Shown: positions 42,875-54,372, counted from the stretch's first letter. The stretch: DNA of 64,000 nucleotides from Puccinia triticina (GCF_026914185.1 NC_070564.1:5208001-5272000); one strand, 5' to 3'. Notes: generated from the sequence alone by a model not told the origin. Program-made: numbers and translations.

Positions 42875-43424
42875 AGTACTGGATTTTAGTTGTTGAGATT
42901 TTCCCAACTTTTGCAAGTTGTTTTCCCAAAGTTGGCAAGTCAACATTTCCTTCATATTTGTACGCACAATTGTAAAAAACAGCTTGTTTTGAATTAAAAT
43001 GTGCATGTGTACAACAACAGAATAATCTGATGGTTTTTTGTTCATGCCTGGATCCCAAATGTATCCTGCAGTGCAAAGAAATGGCAAATCAATTTGGCTT
43101 TGGACTGGAAATATAGTGATACTTGAAAAAATGCAGCTGAAAGTGGCAAGGCAACAATCTGGTAGATTAAACCCCTCTGGAAAATGCCTCAGTATGTTTT
43201 CTGATTTTCTACTGCTCCATGTGCTGGTGCAACTCCTATTTCTATCTGCCATATAAACAACCACAACAGTCATCTTGGCTAGGTGTGAATTCAAACAACC
43301 TTCTCAAACAGTTTATGTTTGTTGATTCAATTTACTATCCACAAAGATTTTCTGAGGCCTAAATTCTCCCAATCAAGGTCTCTAAGGGCCCTCACAAATG
43401 AGATTCTGACAATTGTATGTTTGA
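42875..43424. other. Spacer, 3' side of the secreted-protein gene
   Basis: AT-rich, no gene supported. It should contain the 3' UTR of the minus-strand gene ending at 43425. Confidence 0.3.
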
Positions 43425-45292
43425 CTAGAAGAATGTGTGAGATGTTTTATGTTTTTCAATTGGCAAAGCCTGTCTAAAATGATATTGGAAATCATCCATT
43501 GTTCCAAAGTGCTCCACACAATATTCCTTGTTTGTGTCTTGATACCAATCAAAAATAATATGCCAACCACTCTTTATCATATCATCTAGTGCCTTCCCAC
43601 TTAAGAATTGAATGATATTTTGCTGAGTATAACCAAAACGTGTTTTTTGAAGTCTTCCGTCAATCTTTTTGGTCACATATCCAAACACTGGTAAGCTGTT
43701 TTCCGTATGTTCAAACAAGCATTTGTAGAACCAGTTCAAAAATTTCTTTGATGCGTTGGGAATAACTTGTAGTTTATTCTTGTTCAGGTACTCGAGGAGG
43801 GTTCTGTGATCATTCAGAGAGCTAGCCAGTAAGTTTTCAGTTTTGCTTGCGGCGAAGCTCAGGCGAATCAACCGCCTTCGGTCCCTGATGCCGATCGCCC
43901 AAACGGGATTTTTACGATAGTCTCTCGTGTGTCCATCACATAATACAACTGGGAAATTTTCTTCGAATTTTGTCCAGCTGTCAGGTGCTCTCTTATATAT
44001 AATTGGTCTGTAAGTTGTCGCGATTCTATGGGCCAATCCGAAACGCTTCTCGTTTTCAAGGGCGGCTTGTAGGGTTTCCCAGAAACCTTGATCACTGTCC
44101 CCAAAGTTCCTCCATACGTCAGGCAGGCTAGTTTTGTAATAAAGACCGATGAGAGAGATCGAGGTACTGAATATGTTCTCAATCTCAGGCGCTTGCTTTT
44201 CTCGGAGGTAGGCGATGATCAAACATTGGGCTCGGTTATGATGGCGCCTGTCCATGGCTAATTTCCCCGTGGCTTGACCTATCACAGCCAGGCCAACGTC
44301 CGGACCGAAAATTTGCTTGATTAGCCATGCTTCCAAGTCGTTGTCGGCTTGTGTCTCTTCGATCGTCTTCGGTAATATCCTCAGCAGAGCGGCGTGACAG
44401 TAGATGATCATCTTGGTGAGGTCTTTAAACCTGTGCTTCAGGTCTAGTGCTGGGACGGGGTACCCGGAAATTGCCACCTTTCCTCCCGTTTCCTGATGAA
44501 TGAGACACTGGTAATTAAACAATTTGGTGTGCTTCTTGACCAGGGATTCGGAAACCAAGAATAGTTTTGTATTGATTGAGTCAAACACGAATGGAGGAGG
44601 TGAGATGCTAATGGCAGCTGATAATTCCCTGTCTCGATCAAGATCCAAAATTTCAATGTCGGAAATCCCTCCGTAATCCTGGACGTCCTGTCCATCCCAC
44701 TCGGCTCTGACTGAGGAAACGGATGGTCATATACATAGCACGATAAATTCAATTCTTAGCATTCCAGATACCAGTTGATTGACTTCATTGAGAAAATTTG
44801 TTGATTAACCTTGCTTAGGATGATTTGGCATCTGATGGGGGGTTTGCTGTAGATCCGGGTGGATGAGCCCACTGCGTGAGACGGCGTTCGAGAACAGATC
44901 TGTGGAGTTGAGAAGACGATCAGTAAATTGGAATGTCTTTTAGCGTCAGTATCAATGATTGTTGTTTGTTCACCATGGTTAGGATAGTTGGGAGCGTACG
45001 GCGCCAAACTAAAAGGGAAGTTAAAGCTTCCTTGATATCGAGCTCGCTTATGACTCTTTTCAGTAGGCCACCCAGACCCATCATGGTGCAACGGTGAAAC
45101 CTCAGGCAAGCCGAAGTGGGATCCGAAATCTTGGGCGGGTGTGTCGAGATGGGCGATGTTGAGGTTTTCCGGCGAGGCACTCGCGGCCGCCAGCGGAACT
45201 CTGATTTCTGTCGCTTGGGGAAACTGGCACCCGATGGACGCTATATGAGTTAATGCCCAAGAAGCCAGGTAATAATGCATTAGACCTTTCAT
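43425..45292 (-). CDS. Predicted secreted protein, 564 aa, unknown family
   Basis: Three exons, 45292-44974, 44899-44810 and 44710-43425, total 1695 nt in frame. Donors are GTGAAC and GTTAAT; acceptors are CCACAG and CCTCAG. A branch-like CTGAT lies in intron 1. The start at 45292 gives a plausible signal peptide (MKGLMHYYLASWALTHIASIG, mature protein from about C21/Q22). An in-frame ATG at 45328 would bury it. The first 140 residues are low-complexity and Pro/His/Ser-rich. The large C-terminal exon is a soluble alpha-rich region (DLKHRFKDLTKMIIYCH, LWRNFG-like, DWYQDTNKEYCVEHFG) with scattered cysteines. No known domain is recognised. The gene appears intact. It may be a lineage-specific secreted protein or effector candidate. 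Confidence 0.7.
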
Positions 45293-45387
45293 GACGCGTG
45301 ATTCAATAATCAGGGGGAGCAGGTTCAATCGCGCGAAGTTGATCCGGAGTCACGAAACCGAGGGCGGAGAGTCAAGCCAAGCTCAAA

Positions 45388-45486
45388 ATGCCCGTTGGCC
45401 GTGCTGTGTGGATCTTGTCGCATGTCAGAGCCTCCCTTCTGCAACTGTTCGCTTCCTTTACCACAGTGTATGCGCAAACCACGATA
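45388..45486 (+). other. Signal-peptide-like ORF cut by the Tc1/IS630 element
   Basis: From ATG 45388 the frame reads MPVGRAVWILSHVRASLLQL and FASFTTVYAQ, which looks like a secretory or presequence leader. The transposon enters at the TA immediately after it (45485). Joining to the right flank (50757) gives only about 14 more codons before a stop. It may be a disrupted gene start or chance. Confidence 0.25.
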
Positions 45487-45819
45487 CAGCAGATACGAAA
45501 AAGCTTGCGTTTGGGGGGTCTGAAAATCCGACCCCCAGGCTCAGAAAAAGCCACACCCAAACAAAGCCACAGAGAGATACAGGACCTGTATCTCTCTGTG
45601 GTTTCCATACCCCCCACCCCCCGATGCCGGCACCATATCCCCCCCCCATTCCGGCCGCACCCACCCCAGCCATCCTCGATCCCCCAGCCCCCCAAATCCC
45701 CCCCCCCCCCCCACTCAGCCCGTTGTGAGTTTCTCAATCCCTCCCTTGTCTCTCCTTCCTGGCTTTGGCTGACCCACCGACCTCTGCACCCTCCCCCCAG
45801 GCCCGAAACCATTGGACCA
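45487..45819 (+). repeat. Left terminal inverted repeat (333 bp)
   Basis: Complement of 50437-50756. It contains a 35-nt palindrome (45567-45601, CCACAGAGAGATACAGG arms) and long C runs. It ends at ATTGGACCA, where the two arms diverge. Confidence 0.9.
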
Positions 45820-45926
45820 ATAACCCGCGAGGTGGTCAGTATTATGTAGGTTTTTTTTTCCCCCATGATAGATCAATAGGTCTGATCCTCCGATTTCCCC
45901 AATCATCCAGCCAGCCGCCCTCCCGA

Positions 45927-47050
45927 ATGGGGTTCGTGAAGTACGCCCGAGACGTCAAGGTGATTGTCGTCAAGCTCAGCCTCCGCGGACTGACCCTCGA
46001 TGAAATCAATGACACAATCGATAAGAATGTCTCTCACGACTCTTTGGCGCGATGGAATTGCCTGTATCGAACCACTCGAGATGTGGTGCGTGACCCGGCG
46101 CTGTATGAAGACAGAGGTCGGCCGCTATCCTTCTCGGCCGAGGAGCGGGAATTTATCCTCTCGGCCCTCGAGTTAGAGCCGACACTCTACCTAGATGAGA
46201 TTCAGTCTCACCTGGAGACCATGACAGGCGAAATTCACCCAATCGCCTCGATCTCGGACGAGTTGAGGAGCCGGCTCAACTTCTCAAAGAAGGTCGCCCG
46301 GACCGTCCACCCGGCGCAATGCCCAGTGAAAAGAGCCCGATATGTGACCCAGGTGGGCCCATACCCATCCAACTACTTTGTGTTTATAGGTAAGTCCAGG
46401 GTGGTTTGCTTTGTGGTATCTATTTGGCTAGTTTGGCTGACGCATTGGCTGCATCCAGACAAATGCGGAGTGTCTCTCGGTACCCACTCACGCGATCGTG
46501 CGTGGTCAACCCGCGGCCGTCGGACGAAACGAATCCCTTGTGCTCATGATGCGCCCCGTATCTCGGTGTGTCCGGCGGTTTCACTCGATGGCATGCTATG
46601 TGTGATGGCGCAGGAGGGGACGATGCGTCGCGTTGACATCAAGTACTTTTTAGAGGATGTTCTGGTAGGGATTCCTTTTTTTTTGCTTTTTCTTTGGCGG
46701 ACCTCAGCGGCTTACTTACGTACTTGTCTCAATTTTTTCAGATGCCTGTGATGAATCCGTTCCCTGGCAGGAACAGCGTGCTCATCATGGACAATGCAGC
46801 AATTCACCATAGAGGACGGATCGCCGAGATTTGCGCGGAAAATCAGGTGTTGCTGATATATTTAGCGCCTTACTTGCCGGACATGAATCCGATTGAGAAG
46901 GTCTTCTCAAACCTCAAGTCGCACCTCAAACGACATTGGATGCTCACCGGGACCGAGTTGGACGCCGACATTATCAAGGGGGTGCTCCCAAGGATTGCCA
47001 CCCCCAATTTGATGCAAAAACTTTTTCGGGGCAGTGGGTACAGGGCCTGA
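45927..47050 (+). CDS. Tc1/IS630-family DD34E transposase, 325 aa
   Basis: Exons 45927-46389, 46459-46664 and 46742-47050 total 978 nt. Donors are GTAAGT and GTAGGG; acceptors are ATCCAG and TTTCAG. The N-terminal helix-turn-helix-like part starts MGFVKYARDVKVIVVKLSLR and LDEINDTIDKNVS. The DDE_3-type catalytic domain shows D1 in YFVFID (spanning the first junction), D2 in VLIMDNAAIHH, and E in YLAPYLPDMNPIEKVFSNLK; 34 residues separate D2 and E. It would cut and paste the element at TA sites. The residue after D1 is Lys where relatives often have Glu. The 46% GC-balanced coding sequence has no stop, so it is potentially active. MGFVK is the first ATG in frame. Confidence 0.88.
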
Positions 47051-47852
47051 GCCTGATAGTTTTTTAATGACTCACTTTCTTGTTGTCTTTCTTGGCTATT
47101 TTATTGTTCCTTTCCTCTTTACTTCTTCAAATGAGAATTAAATAGTCTCGAGTCTCTGCCTCTTTATAAGGAGCCCTCTGAGCGCATCCCTCTGAGCCGG
47201 TCGGTGGGGACTTGTGAGATATGGTGGGCCTACGTGACTAGGCTGCGTGGGCACTGGTCTATCTTTGTGGGCCAGGACTTGGAAAGATTACGTCCGTGGT
47301 GGGGACTTGTCCTTGCCGGCCGGTACTTCAAATTAATGATTCATCTTGTCTGGCCCCACGCGCAATTCCGTGACTTGTAAAAAATTGCTGGGCCCCAGAG
47401 GGACAATTGCAGACAGCCCCCGGGCCCCATCATTTTTGGCAAAGTCTTTCTATTTGCAGACGGTCCCCGGGCCCCAGCGGTAAACTGGGCCGCAGAGGGA
47501 CTCGGACATTTTAGGCAAAGTCAAACTCACATCCCGGCGGAGCCGGCGGGCCCAAGACTGGCGCCCGCCCGCACTGTCTGTTTATTGGAGCTAAGATATA
47601 TGTATGCATTCCATTAAGAGAATGTCACGGATATAAGAGTAAGAGGAAAACATAACTAAGATAAAATGGAAAAAGGTGGTCACGGATATAAGAGTAAAAG
47701 AAACACATAACCAAGATAGGAATTGGATAAAGAAAGGAAGGGGGCTGCTATGGGTCTCATCAGGAAGAAAAAAAAAGGCTGCCGCCCGCAAAAAGAAACT
47801 TCCTATGTTGAGCAACCCTCCAAACACTCATTATGGCCTAATGGGATGGAGA
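47051..47852. other. Intergenic spacer inside the two-gene transposon
   Basis: Lies between the convergent genes. At 47622-47720 a roughly 50-bp unit ('gtcacggatataagagtaa' .. 'cataac.aagata') is repeated twice in tandem. 47360-47570 repeats 'gggccccag' words. No gene is supported. Confidence 0.5.
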
Positions 47853-50304
47853 TCAATCATAGTGGGTAGGGATTAAAGTCTGCGCCCCAGTCAAGAGCTG
47901 CCGAGCTAGAGGTATCGGATAGTTCATGGACCGTAACTCCGCCAGGTTGGTCTCTGCAAAGAAGCTCCAATGGCTGACCAGCGAGATGTTGATTAACGCC
48001 CAAGGGTTTGGGTTGTTTGGATGAAAATTGCAGTGGTCGAGGAATTGCTCCATTGTGAGCGCGCGGCCAGCAGCGTTGAGGTGTCTGGGGTACTGATGGC
48101 CATAGCTATTCTTGGGCGAAGAATTGGATACCCACCCGTCTAGGGAGTCCACCTCAGTCGGTTCGATCCCAGAGACTTCCGGGCGGGTGGCTGCGGAGCG
48201 GCCCGAGCCTAGCTGGATAGCGGAAGACGCCCCGGACTCCAGAGCCTTGCGAGTTGGGGATTTAGCGTCCCGGCGAGGCGGTGAGCGGTGTCGGTTGAAT
48301 TGAAGTCGACTCAGTGTGTGAGCTACCCCGTCGGTGGCCGGGCTGCGCGGTAGTTTGCGGACAGGCGACCGGTCGATTGCCAGGTGTTCTTTTCCACCAG
48401 AGACGCACTCAATTTCCGTGCTGGCCACGGAGATTGACTGCTGTGGGGACTTAGCTGGCGGCCGGGCGAAGGGGCGCAGTGCACGCTCCATTGCGTCATG
48501 CTCGGCTGGGTCCTCAGGGTAGTGATCGGTGTCCGACGAGTTGGCCTGCGACTTGGAGGGCAACCCCGGGGCACTCGGGCTCAGGCGGTCCAGCTCGTTG
48601 ACGTCAGGCAACCCCTGAGGGGATTCTGATTGGATGGGCACCCCCACCCGGGCGTTTATGGGGACGCATGGTTGGGATATAGGAGCCATCTCGCCGTTGC
48701 AAGGATCCCCCCAATAGGACACGGCGGGCACTGGGATCCAAGGTGAAGGGGGTTGAATCGGTGGCGGCGCCGCTTGGGGTGTACTGGTTGTTGCCCGCGA
48801 GGCCCCCGCCTTCGCGCGATCCGAACCAACCCAAGCCGGCGTCGGTGTATCATGGATCATCCGGGGGGGCGGACGATCCCGTTTGCGGTGACCCGGGCTG
48901 GAGTGAACTTTGGGGTGGCGGAGTTGGATTTGGCGGCCTTGCCGCCGCCTTTGCCTTTGCAATGGATCGGTGCCTTTTTGGCGACCTTGTCTAGGGTGAG
49001 GATGGGAACTTTTTCGCTTACAAAGTCCTTCGACCTGGGGGGATTGTCATAGTCCACTCCTGGGGCCCCGTGACGGATGGCCCGTGCCCACTGCCACAAG
49101 TTATTCGTGTAGATTGGAATCGAGGCCTTGGACGAATTGAGCGGGTCTTTAATCCGGAGGTTCTCGGTGTTCCCACCGTACTTCGCGATAATGTGCGCTG
49201 TCAGGTCGCCCACAATCTGTATTACCTCAGCTGAGTCTACATCGGCCTTTGGCTGAGGAGGCAGTCAGCATCCAAAACCAGCGATGAACGTAAGTAGACC
49301 GTAAAGACCGTAAGGATGAATTACGTTCATCACCAAGCGAGTCGCCTTACATTGCAGCGCCAGGCGTGTTTCCTCTGGCGCATGAATAAGGGCCAGGTTT
49401 TCGTCTTGAGCTCGCACCTTTGGGGAAAGGTTACAAAAGTCAGCCCATCCAATCAAAAGCTCCAAATGAGAAAGAGTGATCTCACCGCGGCAGCCTGCTT
49501 CTCCAGGACTGATGGGTCCTGCATGGTGATTTTCACTTTGACCTCATTCCCGGGGTTGCGAGCTACCTCCGTCACGAAGTTCAACCATTCTTCCTCGGAT
49601 GTGACTGCCGTGTTGCGGGCGACTCCGAAAACACGATTGTTGTGGATTGTGCACCGCCACTGGATCTTATTGCCCTCCAACTCCAACTTCCTCAAATGCG
49701 TGCAGACATGTTCGCGATCGACCGACACCCTCGTGATGAAATCTCGTTTGAACAAGTCAAACGAGTAGTCCGAGAGGTGGACCATCCAGGTAATGACGCC
49801 TGCGTGGCCTAACTTTGACCATTTGGGCACGGCCGGCGTCGGTTTCCCCTTCTGAGCTAGGGCGATCTCGTGGGCAACCGAAGGGGCAAAAACCGCAAAT
49901 TCAAGGATGATTGCCCTTGGAGGGCCCTTGAATTTGGACGCGGCGGATTCCTTTGATTGCTGCTGGCGTGGTGGGTGGGCGGGAGAGGCGACCTGGGAGC
50001 GCGGCGGCGAGGAGTGGGGTTGCAGCTGCAAGTTGGGCGGTACTTGGGGTGGTTGTGGATACGCATGCAGCGGCTGTGGTCGCGGGGCAGGCGCCTGGCT
50101 GTTGGGTAGCCTGTGATTTGGGGAAGGAAGGGGCTGGGTTTGCGATTGCGACGGGAACGCCTGCGTTTGCGACTGGTCGAATAGCACGTACGATCTTGAG
50201 TCGGGTACATTGCCCAGAGACGGCCCCAAGTAGGATTCTTGGGTGCCGCCGGGCTCGTTTGCAAAGGGGAGTGGCGGGATTCGTGAGTCAAACTGGTGGT
50301 CCAT
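47853..50304 (-). pseudogene. Unrecognised transposon accessory gene, one frame break
   Basis: Start at ATG 50304 after a 5' UTR intron (donor GTATGT near 50388, acceptor CTCAG near 50318). Exon 1 is 50304-49486, exon 2 is 49417-49325 (donor GTAATT) and exon 3 starts at 49252 (acceptor CCTCAG, branch GCTGAC). In exon 3 a run of seven C (48863-48869, minus sense) is followed in frame by TGA. Adding one base would join the long frame to 47853, about 770 residues in all. The N-terminus is Gln/Pro-rich. A conserved-looking core follows (HAGVITWMVHLSDYSFDLF, GDLTAHIIAKYGGNTENLRI, TNNLWQWARAIRHGAPGVD). Then come a basic Gly/Lys patch, a disordered Ser/Pro region, and a helical end (MEQFLDHCNF, SLVSHWSFFAETNLAELRS) that may be SAM-like. 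No domain is certain. Its place inside the TIRs suggests a role in transposition or regulation. Confidence 0.6.
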
Positions 50305-50436
50305 CGGCCGTTGATACCTGAGCGTGTGAGATCCCCAGGGGATGTCAGCCGGAGGATGAAGAATAACGAAGTTCCAAATTTACATACCTGCAAAGCGGGC
50401 AAATGCTCTGCTGCGGGGTGTTCGACTGATCTCGGC

Positions 50437-50756
50437 TGGTCCAATGGTTTCGGGCCTGGGGGGAGGGTGCAGAGGTCGGTGGGTCAGCCAAAGCCAGGAA
50501 GGAGAGACGAGGGAGGGATTGAGAAACTCACAACGGGCTGAGTGGGGGGGGGGATTTGGGGGGCTGGGGGATCGAGGATGGCTGGGGTGGGTGCGGCCGG
50601 AATGGGGGGGGGATATGGTGCCGGCATCGGGGGGTGGGGGGTATGGAAACCACAGAGAGATACAGGTCCTGTATCTCTCTGTGGCTTTGTTTGGGTGTGG
50701 CTTTTTCTGGGTCGGATTTTCAGACCCCCCAAACGCAAGCTTTTTCGTATCTGCTG
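50437..50756 (-). repeat. Right terminal inverted repeat (320 bp)
   Basis: Complement of 45487-45819, with the matching 35-nt palindrome at 50650-50684. Confidence 0.9.
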
Positions 50757-51014
50757 TAAGAAGAAGATCTCGGTTTTTGTTTTTCATGTGTCTCGGTACA
50801 TAACTTGCGGGTCGTCTGAGACTTGAGGTGCATGTTGGGCTGTAAACTGTGTTTGGATCGTTATCGTGAGGTCGAACGTCCCAGCTCAAAGTGATGACCA
50901 CCAAATGGCCATGCTGTGATTGGTCGAATGGGCTCCGGATGACGTCATGACACGGCAGGGATAGATTCCATGTTGGCCGGTATGCCTTGATTCCAGCTTG
51001 AGTGGAACAGGCCG

Positions 51015-53433
51015 ATGACTGCCTTCCGAATCGTAGCGTTTCCGTATCCGAAGAATTGGAAGAGAGCCTCGACTTGCCATTTGCGAGCATACACTGCCCG
51101 ACTGCAACCTCCTTCCGCCAGAAAAGGGCTCCCTTCAACCTCCTTCTCGCGCTTCTCGACCACCACTTCCGCATTAGCTCTCAACATGCGTCTCGAGGCT
51201 GGAAAGTTGTCGGAATGGCAAGATGGCATGATGTGACTTACTTTTCTCCTCCTCAGTCCCAGCGAGTTGCGAGATCGAGCTGCGTACTGACAATCGTCCC
51301 CATCCGTTTTGTTGTTCAACAGGAAAGAAATTCCTCTGGACCCTCAGGCGGACAAGTCACCCAAGGTGCTTGTATCCAAAGTCATGGGCAAAATTCACGC
51401 CACCTCGTCACGATGTACCCATTATGGCGCATCTCTGATCAACGGAGTCTTGGCTTCCGACGGCTGTTTGACCTGTCCTTGGCATGGGGCCAAATTCTCG
51501 GTTTGTAAGGATGGTGACATCGAGGATGCACCAGGCTTGAACGCTTTACAGTCGTTCAAGGTCGTGATCGAGGACGACGGTGTATTTGTTGAAGTCGATC
51601 CTGAACTCGTCAAGGCGACAGAATTCGGTCGGACACCTGCAAAATGCAGATCGACCGGCCAAAAAGCGAGCAATCAACCAGGGGTAGTGGTCATCGGGGG
51701 TGGATCCGGCGGCCATTATTTCGTCGAAGAGATCAGAAGGCTCAACTACAACGGGAGCGTTACCCTGATTAGCCAAGAGCCCAACTTACCGATTGACAGG
51801 TACGTTATCCTAGCACACACTCTATTTCTCTTCAACAACGTGCGCTAACATTTTCATGGCGTATTGACCACCAAAAGAACTAAATTATCTAAAGCTTTAA
51901 TCACCGATCCCAAAAAAATTGCATTCCGAGATGAAGCGTTCTACCGTGACACGGAAATAGATCTCCAGATCGGCAAGGTAGCTAGCTCCACTTTTTTTTC
52001 TCATTAAATGAAATTAGCTAGTGATCATATGCTGACGTCGCCTGTGTCTTTGATTTCTCTCCAACCCATCAGACCGTAAATAAAATTGACTTGGAAGGTC
52101 AATCGGTAAGCTTATCGGATGGCTCCACCATCAAATATTCAAAATTGGTGGTTGCGACGGGTGGAATCCCACGAAAATTGCCCTTAGACGGAGCCGACCT
52201 CGAGGGCATCAGCGTCATGCGAGCAATTCCGGACGCTCAAAAGATCCAGTCCCTGTTGTCCGGCGCCAGTCCCGACAAGAAGAAAACGATCGCTCTTATT
52301 GGATCAAGTTTTATTTCCATGGAGCTGGCGATCTGTGCAGCCAAGAAGGAGAATGTCGAAGTACATGTGATTGGAATGGATAAAATCCCCTTGGCAAAGA
52401 TTCTAGGCGACAAGATCGGGAACGGGATTAAAAAATCACACGAAAAAAACGGCGTTGTATTCCACCTGGAAGCCAGTCTAGAGAAATTCGTGCCCTCTGG
52501 TATGTTTGGTTGGAACTTTTTATCTCCTTATTTTCTTGTTTATTTTCAAAGAATGTATGGCTGATCGGCACTCCTCGTGCATATGCACGATTTTTTTTTC
52601 GTCGGTCAGAATCTAACCCTTCTCATGTCGGAGGAGTGGCCTTGAAGGGAGGCGAAGTAGTCAAGTGTGACGGTGTGGTACTCGGGGTGGGGGTTATGCC
52701 TAACACTGATCTGCTCAAGGCGGCAGGTATAGCCTTGGAAAAAGACGGTAGTGTGGTGGTTGACGAATATCTACGAATCAAAGACTCGAAAGCTCGGAAC
52801 ACGATCTACGCCATCGGAGATATTGCCAAATACCCCGATTTATTGACTGACGGAGCGTTGGTCAGAATTGGTATGTAGCACTTTCTTCCCCAATCTGCCC
52901 CTCCCACATTACAGCAGCAGTACAACTTGCTAACGATCTATGCTTGAAAATGTTGGTCGTGATGCTTCCCACCAACAGAGCACTGGAATGTCGCAGGCAA
53001 CCACGCTCGGGCTGCAGCAAAGAACATTGTTCAAGAGCAAAAGTCAGAATCGTTGGTAGCTTTTACTAAACCGGCCATTTTCTGGTCAGCGCAAGGTGAA
53101 CAGTTACGATACGTCGGAACCGGAAAGGCTTCTCAATGGGAAGACGTGATCATAGACGGAAGTGCCGATGATCTCAATTTCGTAGCATACTACTACAAAG
53201 GCGATGAGGTCGTAGCGATTGCGACCATGAAAAAAGATCCCATGATGGTTCAAGCAGCTGAGCTTTTTGCTCGCAAGAAATTTCCGTCCGTGTCGGAGGT
53301 GGGTTTTTCCCTAGCTTTCTCCAGATGAATTACGATTCGCCTACGACTACGAGCTGTAAAGCTAACGTCTATCTATGTCTTGAACCCCGCATAGATTCGC
53401 AAGGGCATGAACTTGATGTCACTCAAGCTGTAA
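51015..53433 (+). CDS. Mitochondrial Rieske/AIF-type NAD(P)H oxidoreductase, 613 aa
   Basis: Seven exons: 51015-51232, 51323-51799, 51878-51977, 52073-52499, 52610-52870, 52979-53298 and 53395-53433 (1842 nt). The N-terminus is Arg/Ser-rich without acidic residues (MTAFRIVAFPYPKNWKRAST), a mitochondrial presequence. A Rieske 2Fe-2S domain follows with CTHYG and CPWHG ligand boxes. The flavin domain has the FAD fold VVVIGGGSGG, ATGGIPRK, an NAD fold IALIGSSFISMELA and the FAD-closing YAIGDIA. An AIF/reductase C-terminal domain ends MSLKL. This is the AIFM3-like architecture found in fungal AIF homologues: an FAD enzyme reducing acceptors with NAD(P)H, linked to redox and cell-death control. 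All motifs are intact. The start is the first ATG giving the presequence. Confidence 0.88.
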
Positions 53434-53934
53434 AAGGCAAAATGAAAACTTCAACTAAAAAAACATACCGATGCTGTTAGACTTAGCTATTCTTGCATTC
53501 ACCATTACTCAAGCTGAACTAAATTTGTCTGTAAATGATCTATTGAATCTTATCCAAAGCATCCATCTTATCTGTATTATCACATAAGCTAATAGCCAAA
53601 ACGTGATCCAACCGATTTTTGTATTTAATCCCTTGATGCCTGAAGAAGATTATCCGCATTTTCACAGTGCACTTCAGCTTAACCTCCCATTTGCGAGAAT
53701 TCCATGCAGATAACTTCAAAGTTTATTTCTTAAATAAGCGTTAATTACGTTTTGCGGATACAAGTGTAAAGAAAAAAATAGTAAATAACATAGCTTAAAG
53801 GCCGATACGATCTGCTGGTTGCTTTAGATAAGAATTATAATCTAAAAACAACTATAACATATATTTGTATTGCTTGAGATAAGAGATTTTATTAAAAGGA
53901 TAAAAGACAATGAGATGTATATCAAATTGCATTA
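53434..53934. other. 3' flank of the AIF-type gene
   Basis: AT-rich, with the likely 3' UTR. No further gene or repeat is evident. Confidence 0.35.
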
Positions 53935-54372
53935 CAGCCAATCCGAAAAAGCTTGGCTTCTTTGGATGGAATTTCCAGCGGAAATTCTTTCTGGATTTGC
54001 CAACCTGTGTGTATCCAACAACACAGTTTGACAGATGGATATCCATCCCCGCGAGCGCAGTTGCTATTGGTGGCGCCGTTCGGTAGCGAAAAAAAATGCA
54101 GGCCGCTGGGGGGACCGGCACCATGACACCCGGGTGCGTTCGTCGGAACGGGAGTCCAGGGTGAAAATTGGTCAAGGATTCTGATTCTGTAATCAAAATC
54201 CGGGAAAAACAGCCAGAAGTCTCTGATTGAGCTTGCCTGATTTTGATATAGGCATCCTGCATATATCAAAATGTCCAACCTTGTCACTTCATTGCATACA
54301 AGGTTGGAAAATCCCATAGGAATTTCCAGTGGAAATTCCCTCCAAAGCATCCAAGCTTTTTTGGATTGGCTG
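53935..54372. mobile_element. TA-flanked MITE (438 bp), CAGCCAATCC ends
   Basis: CAGCCAATCCGAAAAAGCTT and its near-complement (AAGCTTTTTTGGATTGGCTG) form arms of about 55 bp, including GGAATTTCCAG palindromes. TA lies on both sides (53933-53934, 54373-54374). Non-coding; Tc1/mariner-like by its target site. Confidence 0.75.

Larger units (their letters stand above)
45487..50756. mobile_element. Two-gene Tc1/IS630-like transposon with long TIRs (5.27 kb)
   Basis: Ends CAGCAGATACG...CGTATCTGCTG are flanked by TA (45485-45486, 50757-50758). The terminal inverted repeats are 333 bp (45487-45819) and 320 bp (50437-50756), far longer than in typical Tc1/mariner elements, and nearly identical except for a 10-nt insertion and homopolymer differences. 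The element carries a DD34E transposase (plus) and a long unrecognised gene (minus) with convergent 3' ends separated by about 800 bp. It looks recent. Its only visible defect is a one-base frame break in the accessory gene. Confidence 0.9.

Noticed and set aside
45765..45926. N-terminal extension of the Tc1/IS630 transposase into the TIR
   Set aside because: There is no ATG in frame; the apparent start is TTG and the extension is TIR sequence.
48743..49052. Plus-strand ORFs at 48743-49052
   Set aside because: Shadows of the minus-strand accessory gene; no motif of their own.
50280..50444. Protein start upstream of 50304 for the accessory gene
   Set aside because: The upstream frame starts at TTG in the TIR; splice signals (GTATGT..CTCAG) indicate a 5' UTR intron before ATG 50304.
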